A stretch of 64,000 nt of DNA, taken from Dasypus novemcinctus. Lineage: Eukaryota > Chordata > Mammalia > Cingulata > Dasypodidae. The notes beneath the pieces were generated by a model that saw only the letters and a list, made by a program, of their open reading frames with translations, did no database searches and had not been told where the DNA came from. Below, piece by piece: positions 32,706 through 42,420 of the stretch. Made by a program: the position numbers and the translations under genes. The DNA lies in NCBI RefSeq assembly GCF_030445035.2, contig NC_080677.1:28407513-28471512 (forward strand), read 5' to 3'. The first letter of the stretch is position 1; each line of letters opens with the position of its first letter.

Positions 32706-33479
32706 CTCCGCGAACGGCCGGGAGGTTTCCAGGAAAGAGGGGCTGTCGTGGCCCTTTTGGAAAGGGTTGCAGAGGCAGGAGGGATCAGGGCCGCGGTTCT
32801 GATTCTGGCTCCTTCTCATCTTGTTCCCAGGATTGGGGACAGGTAGCAGAGGAGGGCAGGTGAGGGAGCTGAGCTGGGCTGGCCGCCCTGAGGCCCCGCC
32901 CGCCCCTGCCAGGCCTGCTGCCCTCGGTGTCTGAGCACTCGGGGAAGTGCGTGGCTCCTTCTGCTCGCCTCTGCTCTCCAGGGTGGGCCTAATTGCTAAC
33001 TGGCTGGAGTCCTGAAACCCTTTAATGGAGCCAGCACCTCAGGGCTCCTCCGACTCCTGCCCACCCAGTCCCTCTCACAAGAGGTGGCCGCCACGAGTCA
33101 GCTCCTCCCCTGGTCCTTGACCAAGTCTGAGAGATGCCAGCCTCTGCCCAAAGGTGCAGCTTTCCATGCAAAGTGAGCAGAACGGGGGGCATGGTGCAGA
33201 AGGGGAGGGGACGGCTCCTCCCTGGAACTCTTGGATGTGTCCCCTTCCAGACTGTCTGGAGCCCTTAGCTCGGAATGCGTTTGGCAACTATAACTTGGGA
33301 CTTGCCTCCTCACCACACCTGTTGTCAGAGTTCCAGTTTGGGCCCTTAACACCGACCACCCCCACCAGGAGGGCTTCCCAGATTGCCCCAGCATCGAATG
33401 ATCCCCCCCCTCCTTTGACTGCCTAATGCACTTGCACTATCTTACATTTGCAAAAACTAGATAATACAAAATTGGAAGG

Positions 33480-33723
33480 GGCAGTTAAAAGGGCGGTTGG
33501 AAAGGCAGACTCTAAAAACTTAGCGTTCAGGAAAAACCATGTAAAGAATTCAGTATTTATACTACTATTTGCAACCTATTAGATTTGAGCCTATTGCTTT
33601 AATAGGACAGTACCAACTGTGGTCACTTGCCACTGGAAAAAAATGTTTGCGCATCTCCAGGTAGTTTGCCTGACCCAGGTCTTATATTTCATCAATAAAT
33701 GCAAAAAAAAAAAAAAAAAAAAA
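33480..33723 (+). mobile_element. Possible retrocopy tail: AATAAA plus 21-bp poly(A)
   Basis: AT-richer sequence unlike its neighbours ends in AATAAA (33695-33700) and, two bases on, a run of 21 A (33703-33723). This is the mark of a reverse-transcribed polyadenylated RNA inserted forward, or of a SINE/L1 tail. I do not recognise the source sequence and see no convincing target-site duplication. The left end is a guess. Confidence 0.4.
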
Positions 33724-34744
33724 GGTAGCACCCAGTTCTGTGAATACAAGTATAAATAACAGTATAACCCACATGCTTAATCTGAAGCATCAGAAAGTCT
33801 AGAAAGCACTCCGTTTGCACATCTAACCATTCGAGCAATTTCAAGAAGCCTTTCTGAATTCCTGGCTGGCACTAACTTCCGCTCTCACCTCCGCCGTGCC
33901 CTCTGAGCTCTCTGTACATCTTCCAGGGAGGTAATCATCCTGCCCGGTGTGGGCGCCTCCTCCCCGCCTGGCCTGGGAGCTCAGTGAGGACGGGGTGGGA
34001 GACCACCACCCTCTCCCCGCCCACACCTCCAAGACAGGCTCAGTGCGTGGTGACAGGCATGGTGGGGGAGCCAGTATGGTAGAGCTCCCACCTGGACCCC
34101 AGGCCGGTTACTCACTTTCCAGCTGGAAGACCATGGACCAGTCATTAGCCTCTCTGGGCCACGGGGCAGCCTGGGCAAAGCTTGGTGAGATAAGGGATGT
34201 GGAGACCAAGGCCAGGGAGGAATGCAGCTTGCCCAGAAGGGTCCCTGTGCAGGGGCCCGTGCTTCCCCACAGTCAGGCCACAGCACAGACTACCCCTAGG
34301 CCCAGCCAAGGGACCTGGCCGCTCCCGGGTTGGACTGGGGCACTGACCGCAGGTGGATCTGGACTGCCAGCATGTCCCAGGCTCTGGCATAGCCCAGGGA
34401 TGACCTCTCTGGCAATGGACCCCAAAGCCTCCCTGCTGCCCATGGGCAGGCTGCCCCGAGCATCTCCCAAGGCCCGGGGTCCCCAGCTTGGCCTGGGCAC
34501 CTTGGCTCCCCACCCCTGGGGAGCAGCAGGCTCCAGAGCCAGGTCTGACTGAGGCTCTGAGCACCCACTCTTGAGGAACAGGGGAAAGGGGGCATCGAGG
34601 CCTGCCTCGCCCACCCCAGTGCTTCCAGGACCCAGTGCTCTGGGTGGACATGAGTGCACGTGCCTCTGGGAATCCACGGCTTTGTGCATCTTTGTAGATC
34701 ACAGGTGGGACATTTGGACAAACTGATCATGCACTGGCCACAGA

Positions 34745-35011
34745 TTGTGTATCTGTGGATGACCACATGTGTCAGGTGTGGATTTCTCTTCCTCTTAGTT
34801 AGAGATTGAGAGGTTTATTATAAATAATTCCATGAAAAGTCCCTCAAAGACCTATAAAAACTCTCAGCTTATATGGACCAAACAATATAGCCTAAAAATG
34901 ACTCAAAAACTGGCAGGCAGAATGACAAGGGGAATTTGATCATCCACTACCAGTGTGAAAGACTTTAATTACCTTCTTTCAGAAACTGATAGAATGAAGC
35001 AGGTAATGTAA
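34745..35011 (+). mobile_element. L1 ORF2 endonuclease fragment, left part (forward)
   Basis: The stretch fits the endonuclease region of ORF2 ('ttgatcatccactacc' then 'gaaagactttaatta' and 'cagaaactgatagaatgaag'). It is cut at about 35012 by a younger L1 3' end and resumes at 35299. Confidence 0.6.
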
Positions 35012-35298
35012 TAATATGAACATGAAAAATGTATCTGAATGTGATTAATAGGGGAAATATTAGGTTGTATATATGATAACAATAAATTTTTTAATCCACG
35101 GAAATGTACTACACAAAAAGTGAACTCTAAGTTAAACCATGGACTTTAGTTAACAGTACAATTATACCAATGTGCTATCATCAATTGTAACAAATGTACC
35201 ACACCAATATAAGGTGGAGGTGGGGTGGTGTACGGGAATCCTGTATTTTATGTGCGATTGTCTTGTAAACCCACAACTTCTCTAACAAATTTTTAAAA
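35012..35298 (+). mobile_element. L1 3' end nested in an L1 fragment (forward)
   Basis: Landmarks of an L1 3' UTR: 'aaaccatggactttagttaa', 'atcaattgtaacaaatgtac', 'gggaatcctgtattttatgt', 'gtaaacccacaacttctct' and an A-rich tail. Short similar flanks ('aatatgaa' before, 'aatatgga' after) may be the target-site duplication. Confidence 0.7.
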
Positions 35299-35485
35299 AA
35301 ATGAATATGGAAGAATTTAACCATACGATTAACATGCTTGATTTAAGGAAAATATGTGGAACCCTAATCCCACAAATTAGAGAGCACACATTCTTTTCAA
35401 GCACATGTGGGACATTTAGACAACCTGATCACGCATTGGCCAAAACATCCCAACTCTCTCTGAAAATCACCATCACACAGGACGC
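35299..35485 (+). mobile_element. L1 ORF2 endonuclease fragment, right part (forward)
   Basis: Continues the older L1 after the insertion: 'ggaagaatttaaccatacg', 'attagagagcacacattct', 'tttcaagcacatgtgggaca'. A 35-base near-copy of its end (35407-35441) also occurs upstream at 34707-34741 in the same direction. Confidence 0.65.
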
Positions 35486-37995
35486 CTTCTCCTGCCGAGG
35501 TGGGGCTCGATATGTCGGGGGCCCTCTGTGTGGCATTACCCCCGGATGGCCGCACCTGAGGGTTTGGGTCTATGTCAACAGCATTTCTGAGTGGGTCACC
35601 GAGCTGGGTGTCTTACACCCCCACACAGGTGCCGCTGCCAGCTGGGGAGGGGAAGGAAGAGGGAAGGAGGCGCCCTTGAGCCAGAGTGCAGCAGGTCTCA
35701 AAGCCCCCTTCATTTACTCCCAGAAGCCATTTCATCTTCCGGACAAGAAACAATACACAAAGCAACAGCTTCCTCCTTCCCTCCCTCCTTCTTTTCCTTC
35801 GTCCAGGACAGCCCCCACCCTACCGCCAGGGAAAGGAAGCGGCTCTGTGGGGGAACCCCACCCCACCTCCTGGGGTCTCAGGGCTTGAGCGTGAGCACTC
35901 AGGCTTGAGAATGTGCTCCACTGCCCCCTGTGTGTGCCGCTTGTGTGCAGCGCACCTGGTGTGTGTGTCTGAGGCGTATGTTTACATGTGAGCAGCACAC
36001 GTGGCTCATGTGTGTGCATCGGGAGTATGTGCGTTATGGAGCAAGAACAATAACCAAGGGCCGGGAGGCAAGAGGCTGGGGTCAGAGTCCCGCCCTGCTA
36101 GGACTCCCTGTGCCACCTTCAGCAAATCCCCACACCTCCGAGGGACTCGGTTTCCCCATCGGCCTAAAGGGTCTTGGTCCAGATTCCGCCCCAGAGAGTA
36201 TCCAGGATTCCTCCCTGCCTGACATGAGGCTGCTCCAGTCTCCGAGCCAATGTGGGCAGGGCCCGCAGGCCAGGACCCAGAAACCTATGGATTTCCATGG
36301 GCCCTCCAAAATGCTCGGCTCAACATGCTGCACGGAAGCTTCTACCCACCCCACTGTGCCCCTGTACGGCCTCCCTGACAGGGAGAGCCACTCACACACC
36401 CCAATGACAGGGCGCTTAGTGACTCAGAAACAATCCCGTCCCAATTTTTTTTAAAAGTCCCAGGGTGGGAGATTGCATTTTCCAGTCCTCTCTACCATTT
36501 TTTGAACTGGAGTTTTTAGCCTCGGGGTATACTGCCTGCCTTGACTACCGCCCCGACTGCATGATGGCACTCTGAGCAAGGAGCCTCTCTGGGACCCCCC
36601 TGGCTGCGGGGACCCTGGCCACACGTTGAGCCCCATGAATGACATCCTCTGCCCATACCTGCAGGCCAGAGCAGGAGGACAGGGGGCCGGCGGGCTCAGA
36701 ACCGGACCATCTGGGAGACCCCAGACCAATGGTGCTTCCAGAGGGCAGGGCCAAGACCCCCCAGGGAGCCGCTGCCGGCCAGAACTGAGTGCTTCCAATG
36801 CTACCAGGAAAGTTTCCTGAGCCAGTGCCAAGGGGCGGGCAGGTGGATGTTTGGCTCGCCAGGGGAAAGCCCTAAAGAAGCACCTGCTGCTGGGTGGGGG
36901 CCCTAGAGTAACTGCAGGAGCATTCTCTGGGCTGTGAAGGTTGGGGAGGGCTACATGAATTGCCTTGCGATGAGCTAACGGCTTCAGCTCACACTGCTGG
37001 GAGGCGGCCCGCGGTAGAGAGAAGGCAAGGTGCAGTGGGGGCTGGGGTGCAGGTGGGGGTGAGGCAGACAGGACCCATGCGGGGTCCCCTCTGCAGAGGC
37101 ACTCCAGCGGGCCACACCCACGCCCAGAGGACCGCCCCTTCAGACAGGGGTTCCCGGGCAAGCCCCGGTTGGCGCCCAGCGCCCAGTGTGGGGGAGGGCT
37201 GAGGCTGGCTGGGCGGCCCTGAGGGCTCTAATGTGGGAAACTGCCTCCGAATTTTCCGCGGGGAGGGAAGTCTCCACCGCAAAGCTGCTGTGTCTCATCT
37301 AGTCCTGGCTAGAAGCGGTAATTATATGTCCCAGCTGGGGCGCCCCCACCCAGCCCCTTGGGCAGGTCGGGCTGGGCAGGGACATTGGAAAACTCTGGGT
37401 CCACCTTCCGCAGCCCACCCCCAAGCTCTGAAGGAGGAGGGGAGTCTCTGGACCCTGTAAGAATCAGTGGCATGCAGCGGTCTCTCCCTCTGTGGTCAGG
37501 GAAACTGAGGCACAGGCAAGCGAGGAGCAAGGGAGAGTGTAGGCCTGTGGTCAGGCACCTGAGGCAGCAGGTGGACGCATCAGGCAGGAAGTCGGGCCAA
37601 GAATCAGCAGCGCCAAGAGACGGTAGATCTGCCCTCGGCCTGAGCCCCCAGAGAAGCAGAATCACGCGATCCGGGATGGCTCAGGGATCCAAACCCCCAG
37701 GACACAGGCAGCTGCAGCCCTCACCACCCGCCGGACCCCCAACCTCCCCCCACAACCCCAGGCCAGCCACTGCCCGGACGCAGCCTCCCACTGCCACACC
37801 CCTGGTCTGCCGGGTGCCCCTGCCTAGAGACCCCTTTCCTCTCCTGGTCCCGCCCCACACACAGGACCACATGGCACCTCTTCCCTGAAGCCCTCCTGGG
37901 CCTCCCACCCCTCAAGTCCAGAAGTCCCCAAACCTGCCTGGCCTCTCCCACCACCGCCGCCTCCTGCCACCTCTCACAGACAGCCGTCCACGCGG

Positions 37996-38033
37996 CTTAT
38001 CTTGTGCAGGCCTCTCGGCGCTGAGTCAGCGCC
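37996..38033 (-). promoter_or_regulatory. AQP1: Candidate GATA + NF-E2/MARE composite element in AQP1 intron 1
   Basis: The minus strand has AGATAAG at 37996-38002, a strong GATA-factor core. Fifteen bases away is a 17-bp palindrome (38017-38033) with the Maf-recognition core GCTGAGTCAGC. GATA1 with NF-E2 is the classic erythroid enhancer pairing. AQP1 is the red-cell water channel and Colton antigen. Motifs are seen; enhancer activity is inferred. Confidence 0.5.
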
Positions 38034-41008
38034 CTGCAGGCCCCAGCAAGGTTTGCAGGAAGTATGTGTGAAAAGAGTAAAAACGCCAGCGAGCGGCCCA
38101 GGACTCGTCAGCTGGACAGTGTCATCCCTCCCAAGGCCCGGCCACACCTGCTACCTTCTTGTTTTGCAGATGAGAAGGAGAGCCACACAGGTGAGGCCAC
38201 GTGGATGAAGCCACATGGATGTTCACGGCTGAGTCAGGGCAGGGACTGGCCAGAGCCCCGAGCCCTGCTTCTGAGCCTCGCACTCTAGGTCAAAACTGGG
38301 GCTTGACTCTTAGAACCTGCCTTGACCCTGCAGGCCGGGCAGAAGCCCATGGTCTCAGACCCAGAGCCACCCTGCTCTCAGGGTGTGTCCTCAGCCCTGA
38401 CTCAGGGAGGAGAAAGTTGCCTCTACCATCTCCCTGGGGGGCGCCTCTGACTCACCCAACCACTTCCTGCCAGTTCTCTCCCTATGTTCCTTGGAGATCT
38501 CCATGCCAATGACCCACTCCACCCAGGTTTTGGATGGGGTAGGCCCTGGGACCTCCCCGTGGGCGCCGGGGGAAAGAGTGTGTCACCTGCCGTGCAAACT
38601 GGTCTCTGTGCCATGAAGGCCCCCTAGGCCCTCCAGATCCCAGGTCCAGCATTCAGTGGGCGCCCTTGGCCTCAGCTGTTTCCAAGCCCAGGATAACTCC
38701 TAACCCCAAATTTCCATGCTCTGGAGCCCGTGTCTGAAACCCCACCCTAGTGCTCAGTGCCTTGAGGTTCGGCATTGCCCCTCACGGCTCCTCTCGGCCA
38801 AACCCTCCTGGACAGGGCTAGAAACTCAGCAAACAAAGCAAGTTTGCCGTCAGGGCATAGCCAAGAGATTTCAAGAGACCTCGAGTCAGCACACTAGATC
38901 CCCCCCTTGGGGCCTCAGGATCTTTGACTCCACGGAGGCTCAACGTGTTGGCAGCAGACAGGCTCGCATCCAGGCTACGCGCCTCCCTGCGCTGCGCTGG
39001 CCCCCGCCCTGGGCTTCTGCCCCTCTTCCCCCCCTGCCCCCCCACAACCTGCCCAGCCCAGGTTCGGGGCTGACTCTGGGCAATGGTGGCCAGAGAGGGC
39101 AGGCGGCAGCAGGGCAGGGCGCGGCCAGATAAAGATGGGCCAGAGGGTGTCCGCCCTCCCTGTATCTGCCTTGGATGCCCTCATGGAAGAGGGCGAAGCC
39201 CTTTGCCAATAGATGCATGGGCCCTGCCCGCCCCGGAGACGGGGAGACAAGAGGGGTTCAGGGAGCCAGGTGGCCTGGGCGCCCACCCCCATCATGTCCA
39301 GCCACGCACCAACGCGCGCCTGACCACACCCAGAGAGCCACCCCTGCGGTCACTTTGCTCTGGCCCACTGGAGAGACAGACCGGGGCGGGGGGGGTGGGT
39401 GCAGGGACATGGACTGCCTGAGTGTCTCCCTGGCGCCCACAGAGGCCACATCTTCTCCGGCTAAAGTCTAAACTCCAGCAGCAGAGCTAATCTTCAATCT
39501 TGGGATGAGCAGAGGTTGGCGCCACAAGGGGACAGGGCAGTGTGTCATCACGACACAAAGGTGCTAATCCCCCCCGTGCGGCGGCCGTGCCAGCTGCCCT
39601 CAGCGGCACTCACCCAGCTGCCCCCAGCCGCCACCTCCAGGGGCTGACCTTTGGCTGGGAAGCGGGCAGGCCGCCGCAGCTATCAACACCCTCAGCTGGC
39701 TCGGGGGAGCGCTCGGCCGGCTCCTACCTTGGCCCCACACCCACCTGCCCTGCCCCAAGCCCGCCAGGCTCATCTCTCCACCTCGGATCCCTCCTTGCTC
39801 TGCCCCTTTGCTTCTATCCACTGTAAGGACACCCCCAAGCCTGCTTGCCTGTCCCTCGGGCTCCCTGAGACCGCCCCGGGTTCCTGCCTCCAAACCTCAC
39901 TCAGCCTCTCAGACCCAACTACCCCCCATCGCGGCCCAAGCCGGGCCTGAGTTTGCACTTGGCCGAAGGGCTGGAAAACCCCAGGTCTGAGGCAGCAGGC
40001 AATGCCCGCCAACGGCCAAATAGCTGTGCTAAGCAGCCCGGGAGGAATTCTTTCCAGCCGCTGCCATCCAGTTGCCAACATCTGCTTATCATTAGTGACC
40101 CCAGCCCAGATCCTGTGGGAGCCAGGAGCAGCGGGCACGCACGTTACACACTCACCCCCACACATGCTTAGCGGGTGGCACAGACGAGCTCACAGACATA
40201 CTTCCAGTAACTGACACCCAGCAGGGGTGCAGGCAACTTGCACAAACTCAGAGGCCCATGCCAGCCTACACATGCACACGCACCTGCGCACAAACACGTG
40301 CCCCTCACTCAGGCCTGGGGAGTAGGGCCCAGGGGGAGATGGGATGTCCCAAAGAGCAGTCGCCCCACGTTGCAATCCAGGAAAACTACTTTCAAACAGC
40401 CCCAGAAAGCATTTCGCTCCCTCGTCTTTGATTCCCAGGGGACAAAGGAGAAGGAGAGGGCTTTTTCCTTGGAGACGGTTTGGGGACCCCGGGTGAATGT
40501 GAGGGATGGTGAGTGGCTGCATGGCAGGAGGGGGCTGTGATGCTCCCCCACAGGAGACCTGAACTGGCGGCCGACTTGTGGATCCTCTGGGGCAGGGTGA
40601 CAGGGACAGCAGGCAGAGCTCTCCAGGACCCAGGCTGCAGCAGGAGGGAGCTGGCTGCGTGGGCAGGGCTGAGGGGCCGGAGGACTTGCAGCCGGGGGCT
40701 GAGGGGCTGCCGGCTCATGAGTCAGCAGCCTCCAAAGCTCATTCCCCACAACAGATGCCCAGCAGGGGACCTTGGCAAGACCATTCTCCTCTGGGCCCCA
40801 GCTTCCCACAACCCCTGGCAGAAACCAGGCTCCGGGCTCCAGGTACAGCCGAGCTCCAGTCCCAACTCGGACCCCAGCTCCCTGCGTGGGCTCCAGCCAC
40901 CTCTTGTCCTCTCCGTGGCTCAGTGTCCCCATCTGGGTAATGGGCGGAGGATGGGGCCAGCCACCTCTCAGCACCCTTCCGGAAGCCCCCCGCGCCCGCC
41001 ACACTCAC

Positions 41009-41398
41009 CCCGTTGAGGCCAAGCGAGTTGCGGGGCAGGGAGGAGGTGATGCCCGAGAGGATGGCGGTGGCCACGATGGCCCCCACGCACTGCGCGATCA
41101 TGTACATGACCGCCCGGAGGAGGCTGATCTGGCAGCTGAGCAGCAGCCCCAGCGTGACGGCCGGGTTGAGGTGGGCGCCGCTGATGTGGCCCACGCTCTG
41201 GGCCAGCGTGGCGATGCTCAGCCCGAAGGCCAGCGACACCTTGACGTTGTCCTGTGGCGACCCCGACGTCCGGTTGCCTGTCACCGGGTAGTTGAAGCCC
41301 AGGGCGGACCCGATGCTGATGAAGATGAAGAGGAGCATGGCTAGGAACTCAGCCACCACCGCCCTCCAGAAGATCTTCTTCTTGAACTCGCTGGCCAT
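41009..41398 (-). CDS. AQP1: AQP1 exon 1 (N-terminal half, first NPA box)
   Basis: This exon encodes residues 1-130 of aquaporin-1, the tetrameric plasma-membrane water channel of red cells, kidney proximal tubule and endothelium. It starts MASEFKKKIF, runs through three membrane helices, and holds the first NPA box (78-80) in SGAHLNPAVT and the filter phenylalanine at 58. The N-glycosylation sequon N42-R-T is kept. Loop A has two more residues than human (VTGNRTSGSPQDN against VGNNQTAVQDN), and residue 45, the human Colton a/b site, is serine. The start codon is at 41396-41398, in the same frame and position as human. The donor is GGG|GTGAGT, phase 0. The exon 2 frame joins without break. 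The full protein is 270 residues against 269 in human. Confidence 0.97.
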
Positions 41399-41484
41399 GC
41401 TGGCGGGCGGCAGGGGGCTGGGCCGCAGGCTGCTGCCGGGTGCTCGACTCCCTCCGAGAGCTGAGCCACAGCCCGGGCTGGGCC

Positions 41485-41492
41485 TATTTATA
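41485..41492 (-). promoter_or_regulatory. AQP1: AQP1 TATA box
   Basis: The minus strand reads TATAAATA 87 bases upstream of the AQP1 start codon. A start site about 30 bases downstream (near 41455-41460) would give a 5' UTR of about 60 bases, as for human AQP1, whose promoter also has a TATA box. A GC-rich region with many CpGs surrounds it (roughly 40980-42230). Confidence 0.8.
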
Positions 41493-41629
41493 GGGCCTGG
41501 TGGGGTGGGGGGGGCAGAGCAGGGGGGGTGCACAAAGGGAGGAAGGCCTCTCCCCGCGCCCAGCCCGCCCCGCGTCGCACAGGCCTCCTCTGGGCGATGG
41601 ATGCAGACAGGCTCTGCTGTCCGCCTGCC

Positions 41630-41695
41630 AACTTTTTTCCCTCCCTCCTCTCCCCCCTCCCTCCCGCCCTCCCTCCGCCCTCAGCCCTGCCCAGC
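41630..41695. repeat. CT-rich low-complexity tract upstream of AQP1
   Basis: A pyrimidine-rich stretch of C and T runs with 'ccctccctcc' units, about 180 bases upstream of the predicted transcription start. Confidence 0.75.
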
Positions 41696-42289
41696 CCAGG
41701 GAGGCAGGCGGGAGGCAGCCCCGGCTCTAATAGGCTTTGAGAAATTCCTCCCAGCTGGCCCCACTCAGGGGGCCAGAGAAATCCAGGTGCCCCCGCCCCG
41801 GGCACGGGGCTCGGGGGCTGTCCGAGGGCAGAGCCAGGCGCCCCGGATGGGGCAGGGCGGGCGGGCTAGACTCCGGAGGTGGACGTTGCCCTCCCCGGAG
41901 GGAGGCACCAAGGCCCTGCCCGCCTGGCACCCCTAGCCCACCCCCCGGCGACGTGTGGCCTGGAGGCTGCAGGGCCGGGGATCAAGGGGTCACCTGGGGC
42001 TCTCGGGCCCCAGCCCTGGCCTGGCACTGGACGTGGCTTTTGGGTGCGGCCCCGTGGCCCCAGCCCCACCAGCCAGGCCTCTGCTCCCGGGGCTGGGGGC
42101 TATCCGAAGGCCCAGAGGGCCCAGCTGCCCCTCAGGGTCCCGCCGAGGCCTGGGCGAGGCCAGGATGTGGGGAAGCCCCCGCCCCAAGGGCGCGCATTTC
42201 TGGAGACATCCGACCGACAGTCGGGCAAGGTGGGAGGTGAAGATAGTGCAGGGCGCCCTCTCAAAGGCGCTGAAGCTGTGGGAGATGGG

Positions 42290-42420
42290 AGGAGCTGAGG
42301 CCAGAGAGGAGGCCTCAGAGGGAGCCGGAGAGAGGGAGGGGGAGAGCAGGCGAGACCGGGAGGGAGAGGGCGGGAGAGAGGGGGTGGGCAGGGGGAGGGA
42401 GAGAGGGGGCGGGAGGTAGG
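42290..42420. repeat. GA-rich low-complexity tract
   Basis: A purine-rich stretch of 'gagaggga' and 'gggagaga' units about 0.9 kb upstream of the AQP1 start. Confidence 0.8.

Larger units (their letters stand above)
31409..41008 (-). other. AQP1: AQP1 intron 1 (9.6 kb)
   Basis: Bounded by GTGAGT and CCAG. It contains a CT-rich stretch (31840-31960), a MIR (32585-32705), a poly(A)-tailed segment ending at 33723, nested L1 pieces (34745-35485), an L2-like trace (about 37870-37920), and eight TGASTCA motifs starting at 32021, 32447, 36420, 38022, 38230, 38398, 38448 and 40718. The remainder is GC-rich and unassigned; open frames in it are compositional. Confidence 0.85.

Noticed and set aside
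40739..41533. AQP1 as a single 264-codon frame
   Set aside because: It reads through the exon 1 donor into intron 1 and starts upstream of the conserved MASEF start; the spliced model is far better supported.
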